Below are positions 50,371 to 62,799 of a DNA stretch of 64,000 nt, in pieces. Position 1 is the first letter of the stretch; each line of letters starts with the position of its first letter. A program made the translations under genes and the position numbers. This stretch comes from Calliopsis andreniformis (lineage: Eukaryota; Arthropoda; Insecta; Hymenoptera; Andrenidae): NCBI RefSeq assembly GCF_051401765.1, contig NW_027480492.1, positions 558,001 to 622,000 on the forward strand, given 5' to 3'. The notes beneath the pieces were generated by a model. That model did no database searches, had not been told where the DNA came from, and saw nothing but the letters and a program-made list of their open reading frames with translations.

Positions 50371-53300
50371 TCAATCCTCAATCCTCAATCCTCAATTTTC
50401 AATCCTCAGTACTCAATCTGCAATCTTCAATCCTCAATCCTCAATCCTCAATACTCATTCTTCAATACTCAATACCCAATACTCAATCATCAATCCTCAA
50501 TCCTCAATCCTCAATCCTCGATTCTCAATCCTCAATCCTCAATCCTCAGACCATAAACATCAATATTCAACCCTCGGTCCTCGTCCTCAATCCACAACCC
50601 TCAATCCTCAATCCTCAATCTTCAATCATCAATATTCAATATTCAATCCTCAATCCTCAAAACTCAACCCTCAATCCTCAATCCTCAATCCTCAATCTTT
50701 AACCCTCAATCCTCAATACTCAATCCTCGATCCTAAATCTTGAACCCTCAATACTCAATCTTCAATCCTCAATCCTCAACCCTCAATGCTCAATCCTCAA
50801 TCCTCAATCCTCAATCCTCAATCTTCAATCCACAATACTCAATTTTCAATCCTCAATCCTCAATCCTCAATCCTCATTCTTCAATCCTCAACACCCAATC
50901 CTCAATCTTCAATCCTCAATCCTCAATCCTCAATTCTCAACCCTCAATCCTCAATCCTCAGACCTCAAACATCAATACTCAGCCCTCAGTCCTCGTCCTC
51001 AATCCATAACCCTCAATCCTCGATCGTCAATCTTCAATCATCAATATTCAATCTTCAATCCTCAATCCTCAATACTCAATGTTCAATCCTCAATACGCAA
51101 TCCTCAATCTTCAATCCTCAATCCTCAATCCTCAATCCTCAATCCTCAATCCTCAATCCTCAGTCCTCAAACCTCAATCCTTATTCCTCAATCCTGAATC
51201 CTCAATCTCCAGCCCTCAGTCCTCAACAATCAGTTGTCAGTCCTCAATCCTCAGTAGAATATCCTCAATTCACAGGTTTCAATACTCAATACTCAACCTG
51301 CAATCTTCAAATCTCTATCCACAAACATCTATTCTCATCACTCATCCCTCAACACTCAGTCCCCAATCCACAATCTTCAATCCTCAATCCTCAATCCTCA
51401 ATCCTCAATCCTCAATCCTTAATCTTCAATCCTCAATACTCAATCTTCAATCCTCAATCCTCAATCCTCGGTCCTCACTCCTCAATCCCCAATCCTCGTT
51501 CCTCAAACCTCAATCCTCAACCATCAGTCCTCATCCTCAATTCTCAATTCTTAATCCTCAATCCTCAATCATCAATCCTCAATCCTCAATCCTCAATTCT
51601 CAATCCTTAATCCTCAATCCTCAATCCTCAATCCCCAATCCTCATTCTTCAAACCTCAATCCTCAACCCTCAGTACTCATCCTCAATTCTCAATTCTCAA
51701 TCACCAATCCTCAATCCTCAATCCTCAATCTTCAATCCCCAATACTCAATCTTCAATCCTCAATCCTCAAGCCTCAATCCTCAATCCTCAACCCTCAGTC
51801 ATCAGTACTCAATCTTCAATACTCAATCCTCAATCCTCAATACTCAATCCTCAATCCTCAATCCTCAATCCTCAATCCTCAAACCTCAATCCTCAACCCT
51901 CAGTCCTCATCCTCAATTCTCAATTCTCATTCCTCAACCCTTAGTCCCCAATCCTCAACCTTCAATCCTCAATCCTCAATCCTCAATCCTCAATCCTCAA
52001 CCTTCAATCCTCAATACTCAATCTTCAATCTTCAATCCTCAATCCTCAATCCTCAATCCTCAATCCTCAATCCTCAATCCTCAATTCTCAACCCTCAATC
52101 CCCAGTCCTCAGGCCTCAAACCTCAATCCTCAAACCTCAGCCCTCATCCTCAATCCTCAATCCTCAATCCTCAATCCTCAATCTTCAATCCTCAATACTC
52201 AATCTTCAATAATCAATCCTCAGCTCTCAATCCTCAGTCCTCAATCCTCAATCGTCAATCCTCAATCCTCAATCCTCAATCTTCAATCCTCAATCCTCAA
52301 TCCTCAATCCTCAATCCTCAATCTTCAATCCTCAACACTCAATCCTCAGTACTCTATCCTCAATCGTCAATCCTCAATCCCCAATCCTCAATCTTCAATC
52401 CTCAATCCTCAATCCCAAATCCTCAATCCTCAATCTTCAATCCTCAGTACTCAAACTTCAATCCTCAATCCTCAATCCTCAAACCTCAACAGTCAGTCCT
52501 CAATGTTCAATTCTCAATTCTCAAACTTCAATCCACAATACTGAATCCTCAATCCTCAATCCTCAAGCCCCAATCCTCAATCCTCAATCCTCAATCCTCA
52601 ATCCTCAATTTTCAATCCTCAATACTCAATCTTCAATCCTCAATCCTTAATCCTCAATACTCAATCCTCAATCCTCAATCCTCAATCCTCAATCTTCAAT
52701 CCTCAGTACTCAATTTGCAATCTTCAATCCCCAATCCTCAATCCTCAATACTCATTCTCCAATCCTCAATACCCAATCCTCAATCTTCAATCCTCAATCC
52801 TCAATCCTCAATCCTCAACCTTCAATCCTCAATACTCAATCTTCAATTCTCAATCCTCAATCCTCAATCCTCAGACCTCAAACATCAATATTCAACCCTT
52901 GGTCCTTCGCCTCAATCCACAACCCTCAATCGTCAATCCTCAATATTCAATCATCAATATTCAATCTTCAATCCTCAATCCTCAATCGTCAATCCTCAAT
53001 CCTCAATCCTCAATCCTCAATCCCCAATCCTCAATCTTTAATCCTGAATCCTCAATACTCAATCCTCAATCCTAAACCTTCCACCCTCAATACTCAATCT
53101 TCAATCCTCAATGCTCAATCCTCAATCCTCAATCCTCAATCCTCAATCCTCAACCATCAATCCTCAAAACTCAATTTTCAATCCTCAATCCTCAATCCTC
53201 AATCCTCAATCCTCAATCCTCAATCTTTAATCCTGAATCCTCAATACTCAATCCTCAATCCTAAGTCTTCAACCCTCAATACTCAATCTTCAATCCTCAA

Positions 53301-53715
53301 TCCTCAATCCTCAATCCTCAATCCTCAAACCTCAATCCTCAATCTTCAATCCTCAAAACTCAATTTTCAATCCTCAATCCTCAATCCTCAATCCTCAATC
53401 CTCAATTCTCAATCCTCAGTCTTCAATCCTCAATACTCAATCTTCAATCCTCGGTCCTCAATCCTCAATCGTCAATCTCCAATCCTGAATACTCAATCTT
53501 CAATCCTCAATCCTCAATCCTCAATCCTCAATCCTCAATCCTCATTCTTCAATCCTCAATACCCAATCCTCAATCTTCAATCCTCAATCCTCAATCCTCA
53601 ATTCTCAACCCTCAACCCTCAGTCCTCAGTCCTCAAACCTCAATCCTCAAACCTCAGCCCTCATCCTCAATCCTCAATCCTCAATACTCAATCCTCAATC
53701 TTCAATCCTCAATCC
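50370..53715. repeat. 3.3-kb unit 1 of the third higher-order family
   Basis: Landmarks at 50394, 50786, 51079 and 51225 recur 3,345 bases later. The unit includes a long island at 51225 of the form CAGTTGTCAGTCC with CACAGGTTTC, otherwise similar to the one at 2939. Its right half (52,320-53,100) is repeated with offset 3,506; the 161-base difference is 23 x 7 and corresponds to the extra stretch at about 55.4 kb in unit 2. Confidence 0.83.
51079..52212 (+). other. Repeat-derived open frame (377 codons), probably not a gene
   Basis: ATG at 51079; the product is ILNPQSS-type repeats interrupted by the translated island near residues 40-75 (Ser- and Ile-rich, with a Cys). The equivalent frames in the next two units (54424-54948 and 58293-58817) stop at 174 codons in sequence that is otherwise almost the same, so length is not conserved. 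Low-complexity, no domain, no ribosome-binding site. Confidence 0.06.
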
Positions 53716-56700
53716 TCAATCCTCAATCCTCAATCCTCAATTTTCAATCCTCAGTACTCAATCTGCAATCTTCAATCCTCAATCCTCAATCCTCAATACT
53801 CATTCTTCAATACTCAATACCCAATACTCAATCATCAATCCTCAATCCTCAATCCTCAATCCTCGATTCTCAATCCTCAATCCTCAATCCTAAGACCATA
53901 AACATCAATATTCAACCCTCGGTCCTCGTCCTCAATCCACAACCCTCAATCCTCAATCCTCAATCTTCAATCATCAATATTCAATATTCAATCCTCAATC
54001 CTCAAAACTCAACCCTCAATCCTCAATCCTCAATCCTCAATCTTTAATCCTCAATCCTCAATACTCAATCCTCGATCCAAAATCTTCAACCCTCAATACT
54101 CAATCTTCAATCCTCAATCCTCAATCCTCAATGCTCAATCCTCAATCCTCAATCCTCAATCCTCAATCTTCAATCCACAATACTCAATTTTCAATCCTCA
54201 ATCCTCAATCCTCAATCCTCATTCTTCAATCCTCAACACCCAATCCTCAATCTTCAATCCTCAATCCTCAATCCTCAATTCTCAACCCTCAATCCTCAAT
54301 CCTCAGACCTCAAACATCAATACTCAGCCCTCAGTCCTCGTCCTCAATCCATAACCCTCAATCCTCGATCGTCAATCTTCAATCATCAATATTCAATCTT
54401 CAATCCTCAATCCTCAATACTCAATGTTCAATCCTCAATACGCAATCCTCAATCTTCAATCCTCAATCCTCAATCCTCAATCCTCAATCCTCAATCCTCA
54501 ATCCTCAGTCCTCAAACCTCAATCCTTATTCCTCAATCCTGAATCCTCAATCTCCAGCCCTCAGTCCTCAACAATCAGTTGTCAGTCCTCAATCCTCAGT
54601 AGAATATCCTCAATTCACAGGTTTCAATACTCAATACTCAACCTGCAATCTTCAAATCTCTATCCACAAACATCTATTCTCATCACTCATCCCTCAACAC
54701 TCAGTCCCCAATCCACAATCTTCAATCCTCAATCCTCAATCCTCAATCCTCAATCCTTAATCTTCAATCCTCAATACTCAATCTTCAATCCTCAATCCTC
54801 AATCCTCGGTCCTCACTCCTCAATCCCCAATCCTCGTTCCTCAAACCTCAATCCTCAACCATCAGTCCTCATCCTCAATTCTCAATTCTTAATCCTCAAT
54901 CCTCAATCATCAGTCCTCAATCCTCAATCCTCAATTCTCAATCCTTAATCCTCAATCCTCAATCCTCAATCCCCAATCCTCATTCTTCAAACCTCAATCC
55001 TCAACCCTCAGTACTCATCCTCAATTCTCAATTCTCAATCACCAATCCTCAATCCTCAATCCTCAATCTTCAATCCCCAATACTCAATCTTCAATCCTCA
55101 ATCCTCAAGCCTCAATCCTCAATACTCAACCCTCAGTCATCAGTACTCAATCTTCAATACTCAAACCTCAATCCTCAATACTCAATCCTCAATCCTCAAT
55201 CCTCAATCCTCAATCCTCAAACCTCAATCCTCAACCCTCAGTCCTCATCCTCAATTCTCAATTCTCATTCCTCAACCCTTAGTCCCCAATCCTCAACCTT
55301 CAATCCTCAATCCTCAATCCTCAATCCTCAATCCTCAACCTTCAATCCTCAATACTCAATCTTCAATCTTCAATCCTCAATCCTCAATCCTCAATCCTCA
55401 ATCCTCAATCCTCAATCTTCAATCCTTAATACTCATTCTTGAATCCTCAATCCTCAATCCTCTATCCTCAATCCTCATTGTTCAATCCTCAATACCCAAT
55501 CCGCAATCTTCAATCCTCAATACTCAATCCTCATTCTTCAATCCTCAATACCCAATCCTCAATCTCCAATCCTCAATCCTCAATCCTCAATTCTCAACCC
55601 TCAATCCCCAGTCCTCAGGCCTCAAACCTCAATCCTCAAACCTCAGCCCTCATCCTCAATCCTCAATCCTCAATCCTCAATCCTCAATCTTCAATCCTCA
55701 ATACTCAATCTTCAATAATCAATCCTCAGCTCTCAATCCTCAATCCTCAATCCTCAATCGTCAATCCTCAATCCTCAATCCTCAATCTTCAATCCTCAAT
55801 CCTCAATCCTCAATCCTCAATCCTCAATCTTCAATCCTCAACACTCAATCCTCAATACTCTATCCTCAATCGTCAATCCTCAATCCCCAATCCTCAATCT
55901 TCAATCCTCAATCCTCAATCCTAAATCCTCAATCCTCAATCTTCAATCCTCAGTACTCAAACTTCAATCCTCAATCCTCAATCCTCAAACCTCAACAGTC
56001 AGTCCTCAATGTTCAATTCTCAATTCTCAAACTTCAATCCACAATACTGAATCCTCAATCCTCAATCCTCAAGCCCCAATACTCAATCCTCAATCCTCAA
56101 TCCTCAATCCTCAATTTTCAATCCTCAATACTCAATCTTCAATCCTCAATCCTCAATCCTCAATACTCAATCCTCAATCCTCAATCCTCAATCCTCAATC
56201 TTCAATCCTCAGTACTCAATTTGCAATCTTCAATCCCCAATCCTCAATCCTCAATACTCATTCTCCAATCCTCAATACCCAATCCTCAATCTTCAATCCT
56301 CAATCCTCAATCCTCAATCCTCAACCTTCAATCCTCAATACTCAATCTTCAATTCTCAAACCTCAATCCTCAATCCTCAGACCTCAAACATCAATATTCA
56401 ACCCTCGGTCCTTCGCCTCAATCCACAACCCTCAATCCTCAATCCTCAATATTCAATCATCAATATTCAATCTTCAATCCTCAATCCTCAATCGTCAATC
56501 CTCAATCCTCAATCCTCAATCCTCAATCCCCAATCCTCAATCTTTAATCCTGAATCCTCAATACTCAATCCTCAATCCTAAACCTTCCACCCTCAATACT
56601 CAATCTTCAATCCTCAATGCTCAATCCTCAATCCTCAATCCTCAATCCTCAATCCTCAACCATCAATCCTCAAAACTCAATTTTCAATCCTCAATACTCA

Positions 56701-57685
56701 ATCCTCAATACTCAATCCTCATTCTTCAATCCTCAACACCCAATCCTCAATCTTCAATCCTCAATCCTCAATCCTCAATTCTCAATCCTCAATCCTCAAT
56801 CTTCAGACCTCAAAACTCAATTTTCAATCCTCAATCCTCAATCCTCAATCCTCAATCCTCAATCCTCAATCCTCAGTCTTCAATCCTCAATACTCAATCA
56901 TCAATCCTCGGTCCTCAATCCTCAAAACTCAATTTTCAATCCTCAATACTCAATCCTCAATACTCAATCCTCATTCTTCAATCCTCAACACCCAATCCTC
57001 AATCTTCAATCCTCAATCCTCAATCCTCAATCCTCAATCCTCAATCTTCAGACCTCAAACATCAATATTCAACCCTCGGTCCATCGCCTCAATCCACAAC
57101 CCTCAATCCTCAATCCTCAATCTTCAATCATCAATATTCAATCTTCAATCCTCAATCCTCAATCCTCAATCCTCAATCCTCAATCCTCAATCTTTAATCC
57201 TGAATCCTCAATACTCAATCCTCAATCCTAAGTCTTCAACCCTCTTTACTCAATCTTCCATCCTCAATCCTCAATCCTCAATCCTCAATCCTCAAACCTC
57301 AATCCTCAATCTTCAATCCTCAAAACTCAATTTTCAATCCTCAATCCTCAATCCTCAATCCTCAATCCTCAATTCTCAATCCTCAGTCTTCAATCCTCAA
57401 TACTCAATCTTCAATCCTCGGTCCTCAATCCTCAATCGTCAATCTCCAATCCTGAATACTCAATCTTCAATCCTCAATCCTCAATCCTCAATCCTCAATC
57501 CTCAATCCTCATTCTTCAATCCTCAATACCCAATCCTCAATCTTCAATCCTCAATCCTCAATCCTCAATTCTCAACCCTCAACCCTCAGTCCTCAGTCCT
57601 CAAACCTCAATCCTCAAACCTCAGCCCTCATCCTCAATCCTCAATCCTCAATACTCAATCCTCAATCTTCAATCCTCAATCCTCA
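53716..57685. repeat. About 4-kb unit 2 of the third higher-order family
   Basis: Second copy of the 50.4-kb unit, with its island at 54570. It carries an additional segment around 55,439 (TTGAATCC, then CCTCTATCC and CATTGTTC), which is also at 16,264, 59,301 and 60,480. The next unit follows at an offset of 3,967 near 53,740/57,707, falling to 3,869 at 54,424/58,293; the 98-base change is 14 x 7. Confidence 0.83.
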
Positions 57686-58375
57686 ATCCTCAATCCTCAA
57701 TCCTCAATTTTCAATCCTCAGTACTCAATCTGCAATCTTCAATCCTCAATCCTCAATCCTCAATACTCATTCTTCAATACTCAATACCCAATACTCAATC
57801 ATCAATCCTCAATCCTCAATCCTCAATCCTCGATTCTCAATCCTCAATCCTCAATCCTCAGACCATAAACATCAATATTCAACCCTCGGTCCTCGGCCTC
57901 AATCCACAACCCTCAATCCTCAATCCTCAATCTTCAATCATCAATATTCAATATTCAATCCTCAATCCTCAAAACTCAACCCTCAATCCTCAATCCTCAA
58001 TCCTCAATCTTTAATCCTCAATCCTCAATACTCAATCTTCAATCCACAATACTCAATTTTCAATCCTCAATCCTCAATCCTCAATCCTCATTCATCAATC
58101 CTCAACACCCAATCCTCAATCTTCAATCCTCAATCCTCAATCCTCAATTCTCAACCCTCAATCCTCAATCCTCAGACCTCAAACATCAATACTCAGCCCT
58201 CAGTCCTCGTCCTCAATCCATAACCTTCAATCCTCGATCGTCAATCTTCAATCATCAATATTCAATCTTCAATCCTCAATCCTCAATACTCAATGTTCAA
58301 TCCTCAATACGCAATCCTCAATCTTCAATCCTCAATCCTCAATCCTCAATCCTCAATCCTCAATCCTCAATCCTC

Positions 58376-60715
58376 AGTCCTCAAACCTCAATCCTTATTC
58401 CTCAATCCTGAATCCTCTATCTCCAGCCCTCAGTCCTCAACAATCAGTTGTCAGTCCTCAATCCTCAGTAGAATATCCTCAATTCACAGGTTTCAATACT
58501 CAATACTCAACCTGCAATCTTCAAATCTCTATCCACAAACATCTATTCTCATCACTCATCCCTCAACACTCAGTCCCCAATCCACAATCTTCAATCCTCA
58601 ATCCTCGATCCTCAATCCTCAATCCTTAATCTTCAATCCTCAATACTCAATCTTCAATCCTCAATCCTCAATCCTCGGTCCTCACTACTCAATCCCCAAT
58701 CCTCGTTCCTCAAACCTCAATCCTCAACCATCAGTCCTCATCCTCAATTCTCAATTCTTAATCCTCAATCCTCAATCATCAATCCTCAATCCTCAATCCT
58801 CAATTCTCAATCCTTAATCCTCAATCCTCAATCCTCAATCCCCAATCCTCATTCTTCAAACCTCAATCCTCAACCCTCAGTACTCATCCTCAATTCTCAA
58901 TTCTCAATCACCAATCCTCAATCCTCAATCCTCAATCTTCAATCCCCAATACTCAATCTTCAATCCTCAATCCTCAAGCCTCAATCCTCAATCCTCAACC
59001 CTCAGTCATCAGTACTCAATCTTCAATACTCAATCCTCAATCCTCAATACTCAATCCTCAATCCTCAATCCTCAATCCTCAATCCTCAAACCTCAATCCT
59101 CAACCCTCAGTCCTCATCCTCAATTCTCAATTCTCATTCCTCAACCCTTAGTCCCCAATCCTCAACCTTCAATCCTCAATCCTCAATCCTCAATCCTCAA
59201 TCCTCAATCCTCAACCTTCAATCCTCAATACTCAATCTTCAATCTTCAATCCTCAATCCTCAATCCTCAATCCTCAATCTTCAATCCTTAATACTCATTC
59301 TTGAATCCTCAATCCTCAATCCTCTATCCTCAATCCTCATTGTTCAATCCTCAATACCCAATCCGCAATCTTCAATCCTCAATACTCAATCCTCATTCTT
59401 CAATCCTCAATACCCAATCCTCAATCTCCAATCCTCAATCCTCAATCCTCAATTCTCAACCCTCAATCCCCAGTCCTCAGGCCTCAAAGCTCAATCCTCA
59501 AACCTCAGCCCTCATCCTCAATCCTCAATCCTCAATCCTCAGTCCTCAAACCTCAATCCTTATTCCTCAATCCTGAATCCTCAATCTCCAGCCCTCAGTC
59601 CTCAACAATCAGTTGTCAGTCCTCAATCCTCAGTAGAATATCCTCAATTCACAGGTTTCAATACTCAATACTCAACCTGCAATCTTCAAATCTCTATCCA
59701 CAAACATCTATTCTCATCACTCATCCCTCAACACTCAGTCCCCAATCCACAATCTTCAATCCTCAATCCTCGATCCTCAATCCTCAATCCTTAATCTTCA
59801 ATCCTCAATACTCAATCTTCAATCCTCAATCCTCAATCCTCGGTCCTCACTACTCAATCCCCAATCCTCGTTCCTCAAACCTCAATCCTCAACCATCAGT
59901 CCTCATCCTCAATTCTCAATTCTTAATCCTCAATCCTCAATCATCAATCCTCAATCCTCAATCCTCAATTCTCAATCCGTAATCCTCAATCCTCAATCCT
60001 CAATCCCCAATCCTCATTCTTCAAACCTCAATCCTCAACCCTCAGTACTCATCCTCAATTCTCAATTCTCAATCACCAATCCTCAATCCTCAATCCTCAA
60101 TCTTCAATCCCCAATACTCAATCTTCAATCCTCAATCCTCAAGCCTCAATCCTCAATCCTCAACCCTCAGTCATCAGTACTCAATCTTCAATACTCAATC
60201 CTCAATCCTCAATACTCAATCCTCAATCCTCAATCCTCAATCCTCAATCCTCAAACCTCAATCCTCAACCCTCAGTCCTCATCCTCAATTCTCAATTCTC
60301 ATTCCTCAACCCTTAGTCCCCAATCCTCAACCTTCAATCCTCAATCCTCAATCCTCAATCCTCAATCCTCAATCCTCAACCTTCAATCCTCAATACTCAA
60401 TCTTCAATCTTCAATCCTCAATCCTCAATCCTCAATCCTCAATCCTCAATCCTCAATCTTCAATCCTTAATACTCATTCTTGAATCCTCAATCCTCAATC
60501 CTCTATCCTCAATCCTCATTGTTCAATCCTCAATACCCAATCCGCAATCTTCAATCCTCAATACTCAATCCTCATTCTTCAATCCTCAATACCCAATCCT
60601 CAATCTCCAATCCTCAATCCTCAATCCTCAATTCTCAACCCTCAATCCCCAGTCCTCAGGCCTCAAACCTCAATCCTCAAACCTCAGCCCTCATCCTCAA
60701 TCCTCAATCCTCAAT
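58376..60715. repeat. 1.17-kb tandem duplication (two copies)
   Basis: The sequence from 58,376 (AGTCCTCAAACC, then CCTTATTCC) recurs from 59,541, 1,165 bases later. By the landmark at 59,301/60,480 the offset is 1,179, so the second copy gained 14 bases (two heptamers). Both copies share the substitutions CTCGATCC and CACTACTC that unit 2 lacks, so the duplication followed divergence from unit 2. The first copy alone has CCTCTATCTCC near 58,415. Confidence 0.85.
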
Positions 60716-60898
60716 CCTCAATACTCAATCTTCAATCCTCAATACTCAATCTTCAATAATCAATCCTCAGCTCTCAATCCTCAATCCTCAATCCTCAATC
60801 GTCAATCCTCAATCCTCAATCCTCAATCTTCAATCCTCAATCCTCAATCCTCAATCCTCAATCCTCAATCTTCAATCCTCAACACTCAATCCTCAATA

Positions 60899-62000
60899 CT
60901 CTATCCTCAATCGTCAATGCTTAATCCCCAATCCTCAATCTTCAATCCTCAATCCTCAATCCTAAATCCTCAATCCTCAATCTTCAATCCTCAGTACTCA
61001 AACTTCAATCCTCAATCCTCAATCCTCAAACCTCAACAGTCAGTCCTCAATGTTCAATTCTCAATTCTCAAACTTCAATCCACAATACTGAATCCTCAAT
61101 CCGCAATCCTCAAGCCCCAATCCTCAATCCTCAATCCTCAATCCTCAATCCTCAATTTTCAATCCTCAATACTCAATCTTCAATCCTCAATCCTCAATCC
61201 TCAATACTCAATCCTCAATCCTCAATCCTCAATCCTCAATCTTCAATCCTCAATACTCAATCTTCAATCTTCAATCCTCAATCCTCAATCCTCAATCCTC
61301 AATCCTCAATCCTCAATCCTCAATTCTCAACCCTCAATCCCCAGTCCTCAGGCCTCAAACCTCAATCCTCAAACCTCAGCCCTCATCCTCAATCCTCAAT
61401 CCTCAATCCTCAATCCTCAATCTTCAATCCTCAACACTCAATCCTCAATACTCTATCCTCAATCGTCAATCCTCAATCCCCAATCCTCAATCTTCAATCC
61501 TCAATCCTCAATCCTAAATCCTCAATCCTCAATCTTCAATCCTCAGTACTCAAACTTCAATCCTCAATCCTCAATCCTCAAACCTCAACAGTCAGTCCTC
61601 AATGTTCAATTCTCAATTCTCAAACTTCAATCCACAATACTGAATCCTCAATCCGCAATCCTCAAGCCCCAATCCTCAATCCTCAATCCTCAATCCTCAA
61701 TCCTGAATTTTCAATCCTCAATACTCAATCTTCAATCCTCAATCCTCAATCCTCAATACTCAATCCTCAATCCTCAATCCTCAATCCTCAATCTTCAATC
61801 CTCAGTACTCAATTTGCAATCTTCAATCCCCAATCCTCAATCCTCAATACTCATTCTCCAATCCTCAATACCCAATCCTCAATCCTCAATCCTCAATCCT
61901 CAATCCCCAATCCTCAATCTTTAATCCTGAATCCTCAATACTCAATCCTCAATCCTAAACCTTCCACCCTCAATACTCAATCTTCAATCCTCAATGCTCA
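60899..62000. repeat. 552-bp tandem duplication (two copies)
   Basis: The landmarks CTCTATCCTCAATCGTC at 60,899 and CCTCAACAGTCAGTCC at 61,031 recur at 61,451 and 61,583, 552 bases apart. Both copies share CAATCCGCAATCCTCAAG, which the older copies near 52.5 and 56.0 kb lack. Because the heptamer reads the same in every frame, the duplication leaves the + strand open across both copies. The right edge is approximate. Confidence 0.85.
60917..61924 (+). other. Repeat-derived open frame (335 codons) spanning the 552-bp duplication, probably not a gene
   Basis: The ATG comes from a TCC-to-TGC change (CAATGCTTAATCC). The frame passes through both copies of the 552-bp duplication; 552 is a multiple of 3, so the same peptide appears twice, 184 residues apart. 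Otherwise it is plain ILNPQSS-type sequence with no domain. Confidence 0.06.
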
Positions 62001-62799
62001 ATCCTCAATCCTCAATCCTCAATCCTCAATCCTCAACCATCAATCCTCAAAACTCAATTTTCAATCCTCAATACTCAATCCTCAATACTCAATCCTCATT
62101 CTTCAATCCTCAACACCCAATCCTCAATCTTCAATCCTCAATCCTCAATCCTCAATTCTCAATCCTCAATCCTCAATCTTCAGACCTCAAACATCAATAT
62201 TCAACCCTCGGTCCATCGCTTCAATCCACAACCCTCAATCCTCAATCCTCAATCTTCAATCATCAATATTCAATCTTCAATCCTCAATCCTCAATCCTCA
62301 ATCCTCAATCCTCAATCCTCAATCTTTAATCCTGAATCCTCAATACTCAATCCTCAATCCTAAGTCTTCAACCCTCAATACTCAATCTTCAATCCTCAAT
62401 CCTCAATCCTCAATCCTCAATCCTCAAACCTCAATCCTCAATCTTCAATCCTCAAAACTCAATTTTCAATCCTCAATCCTCAATCTTCAATCCTCAATCC
62501 TCAATTCTCAATCCTCAGTCTTCAATCCTCAAATACTCAATCTTCAATCCTCGGTCCTCTATCCTCAATCGTCAATCTCCAATCCTGAATACTCAATCTT
62601 CAATCCTCAATCCTCAATCCTCAATCCTCAATCCTCAATCCTCATTCTTCAATCCTCAATACCCAATCCTCAATCTTCAATCCTCAATCCTCAATCCTCA
62701 ATTCTCAACCCTCAACCCTCAGTCCTCAGTCCTCAAACCTCAATCCTCAAACCTCAGCCCTCATCCTCAATCCTCAATCCTCTATCCTCAATCCTCAAT

